Made by a program: the position numbers and the translations under genes. This document shows positions 44,446 through 53,385 of a DNA stretch of 64,000 nucleotides, one piece after another (the first letter of the stretch is position 1; each line of letters begins with the position of its first letter). Where the stretch lies: NCBI RefSeq assembly GCF_001899075.1, contig NZ_MKVA01000005.1, positions 248,001 through 312,000 of the forward strand, read 5' to 3'. The stretch comes from Devosia sp. 67-54. Lineage in GTDB: Bacteria; Pseudomonadota; Alphaproteobacteria; Rhizobiales; Devosiaceae. The notes under the pieces were generated by a model. The model was not told the origin of the DNA, did no database searches, and was given only the letters and a program-made list of their open reading frames with translations.

Positions 44446-44521
44446 TGGTGGGCCCGGCAGGACTCGAACCTGCAACCAGACCGTTATGAGCGGTCGGCTC
44501 TGACCATTGAGCTACAGGCCC
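44446..44521 (-). tRNA. tRNA with CAU anticodon, probably tRNA-Ile2 (lysidine type)
   Basis: A complete 76-base cloverleaf on the minus strand with encoded CCA. The acceptor stem is GGGCCTG/CGGGCCC, D-stem GCTC/GAGC, anticodon stem GACCG/CGGTC with loop CTCATAA, and T-arm GCAGG-TTCGAGT-CCTGC. The anticodon CAU could be Met or Ile2. The short D-loop and a body similar to Escherichia coli ileX favour Ile2, which needs TilS modification. Certainty on tRNA is high; the isotype is less sure. Confidence 0.9.
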
Positions 44522-44563
44522 CGGGGCGCCTCATAGCAGGCGGCCGGTTAAGGGCAAACGAAA

Positions 44564-44866
44564 TCAGCCGTTGCGGGTGGCGTCCTCGATCTGGGCCAGC
44601 TCGGCCTCGGCCCGCAGGGCGCGGTCGCGCCAGTCCTCGATGGTGAGGCCGTCGAGCCGGGCAGCGGCGAGGGGGGCGGCGGGCGCCTCGTCGGGCTCGG
44701 GCGTACGGTTCATCAGCCGCGCATGCAGCGCCCGGATATAGGCTTCGTCCTCGGAATCGAGCTTGCCCTGCCGCCAGGCCTCGAGCATTTGGTTGAGCTC
44801 GAGCGTGGTCTCGTCGTTCATGTCTCCGCGGGCCAGAAGTTCTGCAACGAGCTGATCGACCTGCAC
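44564..44866 (-). CDS. Small hypothetical protein, helical and acidic
   Basis: 100 residues with two helical regions (ETTLELNQMLEAWRQGKLDS; DWRDRALRAEAELAQIEDAT), no signal peptide or membrane segment. The GTG start is preceded by AAAGGAA at good spacing; an ATG 15 codons later is the alternative. It lies just upstream of the tRNA on the same strand. I recognise no family; the C-terminal coiled-coil-like helix suggests a partner-binding protein. Confidence 0.65.
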   Translation of the reverse strand: MQVDQLVAELLARGDMNDETTLELNQMLEAWRQGKLDSEDEAYIRALHARLMNRTPEPDEAPAAPLAAARLDGLTIEDWRDRALRAEAELAQIEDATRNG

Positions 44867-44932
44867 GACGGTTCCTTTCCCTCAGGGGCACTGGCGCCGG
44901 ACCATAGCCAAGCGCGCCCATGGCGCAAGCCC

Positions 44933-45499
44933 TCAGGCTTTCGGGAACGGCTTGCTCAGAAATCTCGAGCCGGCGACGCCGAAGCGCCAGGGCACCTCCA
45001 TCGCCTTGCTGATGCCGATGCGCGGGCCGATGGCGACCGCCGCTGCCGCCCCGCGCGGCAGCACCAGGGTGAACGGCGGCGCGTCGAGCATGTGGCCGTC
45101 GAGCGCGCCGGTGACGCCGAGCGCGGCGCAGAGCTTGCCCGGGCCCGAGCACAGCGTGCGCACATCCTCGAGGCCGCGCCGCTGCCGCATGGCGGCAATG
45201 CCGTCGGTCGGCTCCAGCGCGCGGAGCAGCACGGCGCTGGCATTGGCGCACACGATGTTGATGCACCAGTGGATGCCGTAGGAGCGATAGACATAGACGC
45301 GCGGCGGCCCGGCGAACATGGCGCCGTTGCGCGGCGTCGGGCCGCGGAAGGAATGCGAGGCCGGGTCGGTGGGGTGGTAGGCCTCGACCTCGACGATCTG
45401 CCCGCCGACGCCGTCGACGAGGAATTTCGCGCCGAGCAGCGCCGGGGCGACGAGCGCGGCCTCGCGGTCGAGGAATCGCATGAGGGAAGCAGTGGCCAT
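44933..45499 (-). CDS. 3-methyladenine (alkyladenine) DNA glycosylase, AAG/MPG family
   Basis: 188-residue base-excision repair enzyme. Diagnostic motifs are [20 protein letters not shown] (catalytic Glu and water-binding His/Arg region), [40 protein letters not shown] and [20 protein letters not shown]. The length is normal for bacterial members. The start at 45499 places the first motif at the family position; a longer frame adds 30 residues. It follows a LuxR-type gene by seven bases on the same strand. Confidence 0.9.
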   Translation of the reverse strand: MATASLMRFLDREAALVAPALLGAKFLVDGVGGQIVEVEAYHPTDPASHSFRGPTPRNGAMFAGPPRVYVYRSYGIHWCINIVCANASAVLLRALEPTDGIAAMRQRRGLEDVRTLCSGPGKLCAALGVTGALDGHMLDAPPFTLVLPRGAAAAVAIGPRIGISKAMEVPWRFGVAGSRFLSKPFPKA

Positions 45500-45506
45500 G
45501 GCGGGC

Positions 45507-46202
45507 TTATAGCAGGCCGCGGCGCACGATCTCGGCCACCGTGTGGGCGCGATTGCGGGTGCCGAGCTTGTCGGCGACGTTGTCCACATGCTGGTTCACG
45601 GTGCGCGCCGACACGCCGAGCTGGGCGGCGATCTCCACCGAGGTCAGCCCGGCGGCGGAAAGCTGCATCACCTCGCGCTCGCGCGGCGTCAGCGCCACCG
45701 CCCGTTCCTCCGGCGTCGACAGCCGCGCGGCGCGCAGATGCGCGAAGGCGCTGTAGGCGACGAGCTGCAGCCCCAGCTCGTGCTGCGGGTCGCGCTGCGG
45801 CGCGCCGCAATAGCCGACGATGCCGGCGAGCTCGCCGCCCTCGCGGATCGGCACCGCCGTCACATCCACCAGATCGTTGGCGGCGCAGGCGGCGCGCAGC
45901 CGTTCGGCGCCGGGGCCGAAGCGGCCGGCATCGTAGCGCACGATGCCGCTGCTCCCGACGGTCCGGGCAAGATCGCGCGGCGCCGGCCTGAGGTCGCCGG
46001 CAAGCGGGCTGCTCCACCAGGCGCGGCGGGCGGGTTCGGTGTCGAGCACGCGCGGCGCCGCCGCCGCCCGGGCGGCGTAGTCGACGAGATAGGCGCTGCG
46101 GAAGCCGAAGCGGATCGCCGCCTGTCCGACGGCCCGGACGATGTCCGCATCGCTGCGCGCCGCCCCCAGCGCCTTGAGGGGGCCCTCGATGAGCTCGAGC
46201 AT
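45507..46202 (-). CDS. LuxR-family transcriptional regulator
   Basis: 231 residues. The N-terminal part ([40 protein letters not shown]) resembles the autoinducer-binding domain of LuxR solos. The C-terminal HTH is complete: [60 protein letters not shown]. The ATG at 46202 is preferred because the upstream frame is not protein-like. There is no luxI-type synthase nearby, so it would be an orphan sensor. It lies seven bases from the DNA glycosylase gene. Confidence 0.82.
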   Translation of the reverse strand: MLELIEGPLKALGAARSDADIVRAVGQAAIRFGFRSAYLVDYAARAAAAPRVLDTEPARRAWWSSPLAGDLRPAPRDLARTVGSSGIVRYDAGRFGPGAERLRAACAANDLVDVTAVPIREGGELAGIVGYCGAPQRDPQHELGLQLVAYSAFAHLRAARLSTPEERAVALTPREREVMQLSAAGLTSVEIAAQLGVSARTVNQHVDNVADKLGTRNRAHTVAEIVRRGLL

Positions 46203-46500
46203 CCTGATCAACGCCGTCCGGCCACCCGGACGGCTCCGTCTCAACCATGGCCAGCCTAAGCCCGGCATTGCGCCGCAGTCATGGCGGCCCCGGCAAAAAT
46301 CACAGGGCGATTTTTCACGGGGCGGGACTTGCAGGACAGGGTCAGCCGCGCCGGGTTCGTGGCTGAAATCGCAGCACATTCCCGCCGCAAGCCGCCGCTG
46401 GCGCGCCAACGCGAATGCGGGCCGCGCCGGAGCACGCCCGCAAAGCTTGCGGGCAGCGGCCTGCCGTGACAAGCAGAGCGTCCCCAGGAGGGAGCCTGTC

Positions 46501-47880
46501 ATGCCCAGCAGCCTCAAATTCGGCACCAGCGGCCTGCGCGGCCTCGCCACCGACCTCGTCGGCGCCGAGAGCCGGCGCTACGCCGCCGCGTTCGTCGACT
46601 GTCTCAAGACGCGCGGGCCGGTGGCCGAAATGCTGGTCGGGCGCGACCTGAGGGCCAGCAGCCCGGAGATCGCCGCCGCGGTGATCGCGGCCATCGCCGG
46701 CAGCGGCGTTGCGGCCGTCGATTGCGGCGAGCTGCCCACCCCGGCGCTGGCCTACGAGGCGCTGCGCCGCAAGGCGCCGGCGATCATGGTCACCGGCAGC
46801 CACATCCCGGCCGACCGCAACGGCCTCAAATTCTACACCGCCGGCGGCGAGATCGACAAAGCCGACGAGGCCGGCATCCTCGCGGCGCTGGTGCCCGACC
46901 GCGGCGGCGAAGGGCAGGCGAGGGCCGAGCCCGAGGCGCTGCGCCGCTATCGCGCGCGCTACGCCGGCCTGCTGCCGCACGGCGTGCTGAAGGGCTGGCG
47001 CGTCGGCGTGTGGGAGCATTCGTCGGTGGCGCGCGACCTGCTCATCGACGTGCTCGACCACTACGATGCCGAGGTGGTGGCGCTCAACCGCTCGCAAAGC
47101 TTCGTGCCGGTCGATACCGAGGCGGTCAGCGCCGATACCGCCACCGAGCTTGCCGGCTGGGTGCGCTCGCACCAGCTCGACGCGCTGGTGTCGACCGATG
47201 GCGATGCCGACCGGCCGCTCCTGGTCGACGAGACCGGCGCGCTGGTGCGCGGCGACACCATCGGCATCCTCACGGCGAGATTTGTCGGCGCCGACACGGT
47301 GGTGACGCCGGTCACCTCCAATTCCGCGATCGAGGGTACCGGCGCGTTCCGGCGCGTCATCCGCACCAGGGTCGGCTCGCCCTATGTGATCGCCGGCATG
47401 GGCGAGGGCGACGGCATCGTCGTCGGCTTCGAGGCCAATGGCGGGGTGCTGCTGGGCAGCGACGTGACGATGAACGGCAGCACGCTCACCGCGATGCCGA
47501 CGCGCGACGCGCTGCTGCCCATCCTCGCCGTGCTCGGCGCGGCGCGGCGGGCGCGGCAGACGCTGTCGCAGCTGGTGGCAACGCTGCCGCCGCGCGTGGC
47601 GCGGGCCGACCGGCTCGAGCACGTGCCACAGGACAAGAGCGCGGCGCTGCTCGACCTGCTCAGCCGCGACGCCGCCGGCTTCCTCGCGCCGCAGGGCACG
47701 ATCGCCGCAGTCTCGACGCTCGATGGAATGCGGTTCCAGATGGCGAGCGGCGACGTGATCCACTATCGCCCCTCGGGCAACGCGCCGGAGCTGCGCTGCT
47801 ACACCGAAGCGGCGACCGCCGACCGCGCCGACGAACTGCTCGCCTGGGGCCTCGACGCGGCGAAGCGGGTGGTGCGATAA
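46501..47880 (+). CDS. Phosphomannomutase/phosphoglucomutase-family protein
   Basis: 459-residue alpha-D-phosphohexomutase. Motifs in order: the N-terminal LKFGTSGLRGLATDL; the active-site loop VTGSHIPADRNGLKFY with the phosphoserine (usually TASHNP); the metal loop STDGDADRPLLVDE (DxDxD); the sugar-binding loop FEANGGVLLG; and the phosphate-binding RPSGNAPELRCY. All four domains seem intact. It interconverts hexose 1- and 6-phosphates; mannose versus glucose cannot be settled. GGAGGGAG lies just before the ATG. The gene stands alone, divergent from the LuxR-type gene. Confidence 0.88.
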   Translation: MPSSLKFGTSGLRGLATDLVGAESRRYAAAFVDCLKTRGPVAEMLVGRDLRASSPEIAAAVIAAIAGSGVAAVDCGELPTPALAYEALRRKAPAIMVTGSHIPADRNGLKFYTAGGEIDKADEAGILAALVPDRGGEGQARAEPEALRRYRARYAGLLPHGVLKGWRVGVWEHSSVARDLLIDVLDHYDAEVVALNRSQSFVPVDTEAVSADTATELAGWVRSHQLDALVSTDGDADRPLLVDETGALVRGDTIGILTARFVGADTVVTPVTSNSAIEGTGAFRRVIRTRVGSPYVIAGMGEGDGIVVGFEANGGVLLGSDVTMNGSTLTAMPTRDALLPILAVLGAARRARQTLSQLVATLPPRVARADRLEHVPQDKSAALLDLLSRDAAGFLAPQGTIAAVSTLDGMRFQMASGDVIHYRPSGNAPELRCYTEAATADRADELLAWGLDAAKRVVR

Positions 47881-47895
47881 AGTTCAGCGACTGCT

Positions 47896-48006
47896 GCCCC
47901 CACCCCCGCCCCCTCCCCGCAAGGGGGAGGGGAGCCTGACTGAAACACCATATTAGCGGTTCCATCGCCCCCCTCCCCCTTGCGGGGAGGGGCCGGGGGT
48001 GGGGGC
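47896..48006. repeat. Palindromic intergenic repeat, copy A
   Basis: A 111-bp element. GC-rich outer arms (GCCCCCACCCCC ... GGGGGTGGGGGC) and inner arms (CTCCCCGCAAGGGGGAGGGG and its inverse) enclose a core running AGCCTGACTGAA to GGTTCCATCGC. Copies B and C are described below; B is inverted relative to A. It lies between the phosphohexomutase and lysE-like stops, where it could form a bidirectional transcript end. Confidence 0.85.
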
Positions 48007-48029
48007 CTCAGCCACCGGACCAGAGAACC

Positions 48030-48647
48030 TCACCCCCGTGCCGCGACGAACGCGGCGGCGCTCGCCATGATGATGCCGGCGGTCTTGTTCATGCGGCGGA
48101 TGGCGCGGGCACTGGTGAACAGCTCGCGCGCCCAGGCGGCGAGCGCGGCGTAGCCCGAGCCGATGGCGAGCAGCACCACCACCACGATGCCGGTCAGCTC
48201 GATGAAGCCGAGCGGGGTGATCGGGCGGTCGAGCGGCACCACCGTGGGCAGCAGCGCCAAGTAGAACACGATGGTCTTGGGGTTGCCCATGGTCAGGGCG
48301 AAGCCGGAGAGGAAGGTGCGCGCCCAGGGTTCGCGCTGGCGCGGCCCGAGCTGTTCCCTGCCGGGCTTGGCGGTCCAGAACTGCCAGGCGATGTAGAGCA
48401 GGTAGGCGGCGCTGGCCCAGCGCACGATGACGAAGATCGGGCCGAAATAGGTGGCGATGGCGGCGAGCCCGAACAGCGCGAACACCAGATAGAGGAGGTC
48501 GCCGACAAGGATGCCGACGATCATCGGCACGGCGCTGGCGAAACCGCCGCCCAGCGCGCGGGCGACGATGGCGGCGACGCCGGGTCCGGGGACGAGCACC
48601 GCGACCACATAGGCGACGGTGAAGGCGAACAGGGTGAAGAGGCTCAT
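48030..48647 (-). CDS. LysE/RhtB-family exporter
   Basis: 205-residue membrane protein with about six helices. The N-terminal FAFTVAYVVAVLVPGPGVAA contains the PGPG motif of LysE/RhtB amino-acid exporters. GGFASAVPMIVGILVGDLLY and FLSGFALTMGNPKTIVFYLA, with the NPK motif, complete the signature. The exported amino acid is unknown. It starts one base after the stop of the serine-tailed protein gene, so the two are co-transcribed. Confidence 0.9.
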   Translation of the reverse strand: MSLFTLFAFTVAYVVAVLVPGPGVAAIVARALGGGFASAVPMIVGILVGDLLYLVFALFGLAAIATYFGPIFVIVRWASAAYLLYIAWQFWTAKPGREQLGPRQREPWARTFLSGFALTMGNPKTIVFYLALLPTVVPLDRPITPLGFIELTGIVVVVLLAIGSGYAALAAWARELFTSARAIRRMNKTAGIIMASAAAFVAARG

Positions 48648-48648
48648 T

Positions 48649-49308
48649 CTACTGCGCCGCCGATGAAGACGAAGACGAAGACGAGGACGAGGACGAGGAC
48701 GAGGACGAAGCGTCGGCAGCCGGCGTGCCGGCCGGCGCCGGCGGGGCTGCCGGGCAGCGCGCCAGCACGATGGGGTAGCCGCGCTCGCGGGTGATGACCA
48801 GAATATCTTCGGAAGCCCGATAAATTTGCACGACGCCGTTGGTCAGGCTGAGCAGCAAGGCGCGCTGCTGGTCAGCGGCGTCGCCGGTCTTGTCCGGGCC
48901 GAGGCCGACGGCGCCGAGATAGGATTGCGGGTCGGTGTGCTCGCCGAAGGTGGAGCCGGCGATCAGCGTATATTGCTGCGAGAAATTCGTGCCGCTGAAA
49001 TTGGTGCTGACGGTCAGCGTCAGCGGATCGGCCGAGGCCAGGGTCACGGCCGCCGGGCTCTTGCAGAATTTCTCGGTATCGGCGCCGTAGGTCTCGATGC
49101 CGGTGCCCGGCTGCGGGCCGTTGAGCCGCACCCAATTGCCGGCGATGCGGCTGAAGGTCTTGTCGCCGACATGCGCCATCAGGAACTCCTGCTGCGACAG
49201 GCCGCCGGCGAACACCGCATAGGCCTGCTGCGCCTGGTCGGCGATGGAGGGGGCCGCGACGGCGGGGCTTGCAAGGGCAACAAGGGTCAGGCACAGCGTG
49301 GCGCGCAT
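48649..49308 (-). CDS. Periplasmic hypothetical protein with polyserine tail
   Basis: 219 residues. A Sec signal peptide (MRATLCLTLVALASPAVAAP) is followed by a globular part (YAVFAGGLSQQEFLMAHVGD; ETYGADTEKFCKSPAAVTLA) with two cysteines that might pair. The C-terminus is a Pro/Ala linker then about 16 consecutive serines and AAQ. The serine run is encoded by a hexanucleotide tandem repeat. I recognise no family. The start is chosen to place the signal peptide first; upstream in-frame sequence is not protein-like. It precedes the LysE-type gene by one base. Confidence 0.72.
   Translation of the reverse strand: MRATLCLTLVALASPAVAAPSIADQAQQAYAVFAGGLSQQEFLMAHVGDKTFSRIAGNWVRLNGPQPGTGIETYGADTEKFCKSPAAVTLASADPLTLTVSTNFSGTNFSQQYTLIAGSTFGEHTDPQSYLGAVGLGPDKTGDAADQQRALLLSLTNGVVQIYRASEDILVITRERGYPIVLARCPAAPPAPAGTPAADASSSSSSSSSSSSSSSSAAQ
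48662..48710. repeat. GACGAG/GACGAA hexanucleotide tandem repeat encoding polyserine
   Basis: About eight hexamer units, GACGAG and GACGAA on the plus strand, encoding alternating TCG and TCC/TCT serines on the minus strand. Repeat length changes in six-base steps would alter the tail length without shifting the frame. Confidence 0.85.
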
Positions 49309-49439
49309 CGTCGACTCCAAAGAACGGGCGGCGACACTAGTGCGTTTCGCAAGCGGCTGTGAAGCGCCATCGGGAAACAACCGCCGGCCATTACCAATGC
49401 GTAATGTGCGCACCGGCGGGGCGTAGATTAGGATGGCAC

Positions 49440-50834
49440 ATGCCCGCTGCATTGCCCGAGCTCGACCACGCCTGGCACCTGCTGAGCCAGCAACGGTTCG
49501 CCGAGGCGGCGCAGCAGGCGGCGGCGATCCTGAGGCGGTTTCCCGACAATGTCTCGGCGCTCGCCTGCCACGCGATGGCGTTCTGGAAGGCCGACGGCGA
49601 CATCGCGGTGTCGCTGGCCGAAATCCAGCGTGCCGTGGCGCTGGCCCCGGCGGAAGCCTCGATCCGGCACAATCTCGCGACGCTCTACGCCTCGGCCGGC
49701 GATGTCGAGGGCGCCGCCGCGCAGTTCGAGGCGGCGCTGGCGATCAAGCCCGACGATACGCTGGCCTTCTACGGGCTGACTCAGAACCGGCGCTTTGCCG
49801 CCGAGACCGACCTGGTGCGCGCCATGGTGGCGCTCGACGCCGATCCGGGGCTCGACCAGACGCGGCGCGAATTCCTCAATTTCGCGCTCGCCAAGGTCTA
49901 TGACGACCTCGAAATCCCCGACCGCGCCATGGCCTATGCGATGGCGGCGAACCGGCTGGGCGCCCGGCCGTTCGACCTCGGCGCCGAGGGCCGCGCCCTC
50001 GACCAGCTCCGGGATCTCGCCGCGCTCGGCGCCTTCCGCCGCGCCCGCGACAGCGGCCATCCGTCGACGGCGCCGCTGTTCATCGTCGGCATGCCGCGCT
50101 CGGGCACGACGCTGGTCGAGGCGATCCTGGCGCGCCATCCCGACGTGTTCGCGCTGGGCGAATCCTCGCTCATGGCCGAGCTCGAATATGTCGGCTTTTC
50201 GCGCATCGCCAATTCGCGGCGCGACGGCGGCCGGCACGAGATGATGCTCGGGCTCGACCGCGACTGGCTGCGCGCCAATGCCGAGACCTGGCTCAGCTAC
50301 GTCACCACGCGCGCCCGGCGGCCGTTCAGGGTGGTCACCGACAAGCTGCCCGAGAACGCGGTGCGGCTCGGCCTCATCAGGCGCTTCTTTCCGCATGCCC
50401 GCGTGGTCCATGTGCGGCGCCATCCGCTCGACACCGGGGTGTCCAATTTCTTCCAGCGCTTTTCGGCCGGGCAGGGGTTCTCCACCCGCCTCGACTGGAT
50501 CGGGGCGCGCACCCGGCAGGTCGCCGACTCCATGGCCATCTGGAAGGCGGCGCTCGACCTGCCGATCCTCGACGTCCGGTACGAAAAGCTGGTGAGCGAC
50601 CCCGAGGCCGAGGCGCGCCGCCTCGTCGCCTTCGCCGGGCTCGACTGGACCGAAGCCTGCCTCCGCCCCGAGCAGGACGGGCGCAGCGTGCTCACCGCCA
50701 GCCAGTGGCAGGTGCGCCAGCCGATCAACACGCACTCGCTCGGCCGCTGGCGCCGCTACGAGCCGTGGCTCGGTCCGATGATCGAAGCGATGGGCGGCCG
50801 GGCGTGGATCGATGCCGAGGCGGCTGGCGCGTAG
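49440..50834 (+). CDS. TPR-repeat sulfotransferase
   Basis: 464 residues. The N-terminal approximately 200 residues are TPR-like helical pairs (AWHLLSQQRFAEAAQQAAAI; RHNLATLYASAGDVEGAAAQ then FEAALAIKPDDTLA). The C-terminal sulfotransferase domain has the 5'-phosphosulfate loop FIVGMPRSGTTLVEAILARH and the 3'-phosphate segment VVHVRRHPLDTGVSNFFQRF, both for PAPS binding. There is no signal peptide, so it is cytoplasmic. Proteins of this layout sulfate carbohydrates or peptides; the acceptor is unknown. AGGA precedes the ATG. It stands alone between the serine-tail gene and repeat B. Confidence 0.85.
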   Translation: MPAALPELDHAWHLLSQQRFAEAAQQAAAILRRFPDNVSALACHAMAFWKADGDIAVSLAEIQRAVALAPAEASIRHNLATLYASAGDVEGAAAQFEAALAIKPDDTLAFYGLTQNRRFAAETDLVRAMVALDADPGLDQTRREFLNFALAKVYDDLEIPDRAMAYAMAANRLGARPFDLGAEGRALDQLRDLAALGAFRRARDSGHPSTAPLFIVGMPRSGTTLVEAILARHPDVFALGESSLMAELEYVGFSRIANSRRDGGRHEMMLGLDRDWLRANAETWLSYVTTRARRPFRVVTDKLPENAVRLGLIRRFFPHARVVHVRRHPLDTGVSNFFQRFSAGQGFSTRLDWIGARTRQVADSMAIWKAALDLPILDVRYEKLVSDPEAEARRLVAFAGLDWTEACLRPEQDGRSVLTASQWQVRQPINTHSLGRWRRYEPWLGPMIEAMGGRAWIDAEAAGA

Positions 50835-50871
50835 CAGTTCACGTTTGGCGGACGCACGTCCGGTGATTGCC

Positions 50872-50981
50872 GCCCCCACCCCCAGCCCTCCCCGCAAGGG
50901 GGAGGGGGGCGATGGAACCGCATACGCAATGCTTCAGTCGGGCTCCCCTCCCCCTTGCGGGGAGGGGCCGGGGGTGGGGGC
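50872..50981. repeat. Palindromic intergenic repeat, copy B (inverted relative to A)
   Basis: 110 bp with the same outer and inner arms as copy A. The core reads GCGATGGAACC to TTCAGTCGGGCT, the reverse complement of the A and C cores. It lies between the sulfotransferase and nucleoside hydrolase stop codons. Confidence 0.85.
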
Positions 50982-51030
50982 CGCAGACGCCGAATATCGC
51001 GTCAGCCCCCAGCGTCAGCCCGGCGGAAGC

Positions 51031-51972
51031 TCACGCCAGCGTCGCCAGCCGTTCGAACAGCAGTTCGTAGAAGCCGTCGGCGTCGCCCGAGCGCAGATAG
51101 TTGACGTTGCGGGTGCGGCCGGTGACGCCCCAATAGTCGACCACGGTCATGCCGCGCGTCAGCTCGCTGCCGGTCTCGATGGCGACGTTGACGTGCCGGC
51201 CCTGGAACAGCTCCGGCTTCAGCAGATACGCGATGACGACGGGATCGTGCAGCGGGCCGCCGTCCCAGCCGTATTTCTGCTCGTCGAAGCGCTCGAAGAA
51301 CTCCAGCATCTCGGCGGTGGCGGTGCCGGTGCGGTTGCCCAGCCCGCGGAAGCGCTCGATGCGCGCGCGGGTGGTCAGCATGGAATGGGTGAGGTCGAGC
51401 GGCACCTGGGTGATCGGGATGCCGGAGTGGAACACCACGTCGGCCGCCTCGGGATCGACATAGATGTTGAACTCGGCGGCCGGGGTGACGTTGCCGCCCT
51501 CGAACAGGCCGCCGCCCATCAGCACGATCTCCTGCACGCGCTCGCAGATGTCGGGCGCCTTGACCAGCGCCATGGCGACGTTGGTGAGCGGCCCGAGGGC
51601 GCACAGCGTCACCGTCTTTGCCGGCTCGCGGCGGATCGTCTCGATGATGAAGTCGACGCCGTGCTGCTCGCGCAGCCTGATCTTGGGCTCGGGCAGGGTG
51701 GGGCCGTCGAGCCCGGTCTTGCCGTGCACGTATTCGGCGGTCACGAGCTTGCGCCGCATCGGGCCCTCGCAGCCGGCATGGACCGCAATGTCGGTCCTGC
51801 CCGACAATTCCACCACCTGCAGGGCGTTCCTGGCGTTCTGCTTCAATCCGACATTGCCGGCGACGGCGACGATGCCCAGCACCTCGATCTCGGCCGGCGA
51901 GCCCAGCGCCAGGAGGATCGCCACGGCGTCGTCCTGTCCGGGGTCGGTGTCGATGATGATCTTGCGGCGCAT
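51031..51972 (-). CDS. Nucleoside N-ribohydrolase (second copy)
   Basis: 313-residue inosine-uridine preferring nucleoside hydrolase family protein. The calcium site IIIDTDPGQDDAVAILLAL is at the N-terminus; CALGPLTNVAMALVKAPD, LMGGGLFEGGNVTPAAEFNI, VPLDLTHSMLTT and GPLHDPVVIAYLLKPELF are the later family motifs, and all metal ligands appear present. The length is canonical. It stands alone on the minus strand, unlike the operon-borne copy (38982-39986), and differs from it throughout, so the two are not recent duplicates. It hydrolyses nucleosides to base and ribose. Confidence 0.92.
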   Translation of the reverse strand: MRRKIIIDTDPGQDDAVAILLALGSPAEIEVLGIVAVAGNVGLKQNARNALQVVELSGRTDIAVHAGCEGPMRRKLVTAEYVHGKTGLDGPTLPEPKIRLREQHGVDFIIETIRREPAKTVTLCALGPLTNVAMALVKAPDICERVQEIVLMGGGLFEGGNVTPAAEFNIYVDPEAADVVFHSGIPITQVPLDLTHSMLTTRARIERFRGLGNRTGTATAEMLEFFERFDEQKYGWDGGPLHDPVVIAYLLKPELFQGRHVNVAIETGSELTRGMTVVDYWGVTGRTRNVNYLRSGDADGFYELLFERLATLA

Positions 51973-52084
51973 GGGCTTAGCCTCTGTGGTTCATGTGCTG
52001 ATTCCGGCGCGGAGCATATACCGGGCCGGCGCGGCGAGGGAACGAAACCGGCGGTCGGGCCTTCTTGTGGGCTGGAGGACGATC

Positions 52085-53335
52085 TTGGCCACCAAAGCGT
52101 CACGTCAGGCTGCCATTCCCAAATCGATGTCGGGCCCGCAATTCGATCGGGTGATGAGCGTTTCGGCGCGGTTCGCGCTGCTCATCGTCGGCGCGCTGGC
52201 GCTGATCTTGGCGCTCGCGCTCGGCCGGGCGATCCTCGCGCCGATCACCCTCGCGGTGGTGGTCGGGCTGATGTTCGGCCCGGTGGCCGACGCCATGGAG
52301 CGCCGCGGCGTGCCGCCGGCGCTGTCGGCGGGCGTCGTGGTGCTGCTGTTCCTCGCGGTGCTGGCCAGCGCCGCCGCCATGTTCGCGCAGCCGCTGAGCT
52401 ACTGGATCGCGCGCGGGCCGATGCTGTGGGAAAAGCTGCAGGCGCAGCTCGTCAATTTCCGCGCCCCGTTCGAGGCGCTGGGCGCCATCCAGGACCAGCT
52501 CAAGGGCGTGTTCGGCGCCGACGCGGCGATGACGGTCAAGGTGCAGGACGGCGGTCCGGTGCAGGACGTGGCGCTGATGGCGCCGGCCATCCTCGCCGAC
52601 TCGCTGCTGTTCCTCGCCGGGCTGTATTTCTTCCTCGCCACCCGGCACAACATCCGCATCTCGGTGATGTCGCTGTGCTTCTCGCGCCGCATGCGCTGGC
52701 GCGCCGCGCACGTCTTCCGCGACGTCGAGCTCAAGGTGTCGCGCTTTCTGATCTCGGCGACGCTGATCAATTTCGGCGTCGGCATCGCCACGGCGGCCGC
52801 GACCTACCTGCTGGGCCTGCCGTCGCCGCTGCTGTGGGGCGCGCTGGCCATGGTGATGAACTTCATCCCCTATGTCGGGCAGGCGGTGATGTTCGTCGTG
52901 CTGTTCGCGGTCGGGCTCGGCACGCAGTCGAGCCTTGCCGGCATCATCCTGCCGGTGGTGGTCTATGCCGCCATCAACCTCACCGCCGACCAGATCGTCT
53001 TCCCGCACCTGGTGGGCAAGGCGCTGACCCTCAACCCGTTCATCATCTTCGTTTCCATCGCCTTCTGGCTGTGGATCTGGGGGCCGATGGGCGGCTTCAT
53101 CGCGGTGCCGACGCTGCTGGTGCTGCAGTCGCTGGTCATGCACATCTTCCCCACCACGCAGAACCTGCCGCGCATCGTCGCCCGCAAGCTCGAGGCGCGT
53201 GCGGCGGCCATCGCCGCGCCGGCCGAGCCGGAACCGCCGCCTCCCGCCGAGCCCCAGCGCAAGGCCCCGGCCGACGGTGCGGCACCGCGCAGGAAGCGCG
53301 TGGCGCGAAAGGCAGCTAGTCTCCCCACGCCTTGA
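52085..53335 (+). CDS. AI-2E-family transporter (PerM/YdiK-like) membrane protein
   Basis: 416-residue integral membrane protein. Helices start FALLIVGALALILALALGRA; the family segments ITLAVVVGLMFGPVADAMER, WGALAMVMNFIPYVGQAVMF and VFPHLVGKALTLNPFIIFVS are characteristic. The C-terminal tail is a charged Ala/Pro/Lys-rich region (EPEPPPPAEPQRKAPADGAA). The start is a TTG with GGAGGA six bases upstream; an ATG 14 codons later is possible. Despite the family name, most members have unproven substrates and some act as Na+/H+ antiporters. It lies 50 bases before the CPA2 antiporter gene. Confidence 0.85.
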   Translation: MATKASRQAAIPKSMSGPQFDRVMSVSARFALLIVGALALILALALGRAILAPITLAVVVGLMFGPVADAMERRGVPPALSAGVVVLLFLAVLASAAAMFAQPLSYWIARGPMLWEKLQAQLVNFRAPFEALGAIQDQLKGVFGADAAMTVKVQDGGPVQDVALMAPAILADSLLFLAGLYFFLATRHNIRISVMSLCFSRRMRWRAAHVFRDVELKVSRFLISATLINFGVGIATAAATYLLGLPSPLLWGALAMVMNFIPYVGQAVMFVVLFAVGLGTQSSLAGIILPVVVYAAINLTADQIVFPHLVGKALTLNPFIIFVSIAFWLWIWGPMGGFIAVPTLLVLQSLVMHIFPTTQNLPRIVARKLEARAAAIAAPAEPEPPPPAEPQRKAPADGAAPRRKRVARKAASLPTP

Positions 53336-53385
53336 CCGCGGCCCGCCGGCCACGCATGTCTTGAGCCCCAGCAAACGAGGCGGGC

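Noticed and set aside
44446-44521. tRNA considered as initiator tRNA-fMet
   Set aside because: The acceptor stem pairs at 1-72 (G-C) and the anticodon stem lacks the three consecutive G-C pairs expected of an initiator.
48662-48710. Short tandem repeat considered as a CRISPR-like array
   Set aside because: Units are contiguous hexamers without spacers and encode serine codons in frame.
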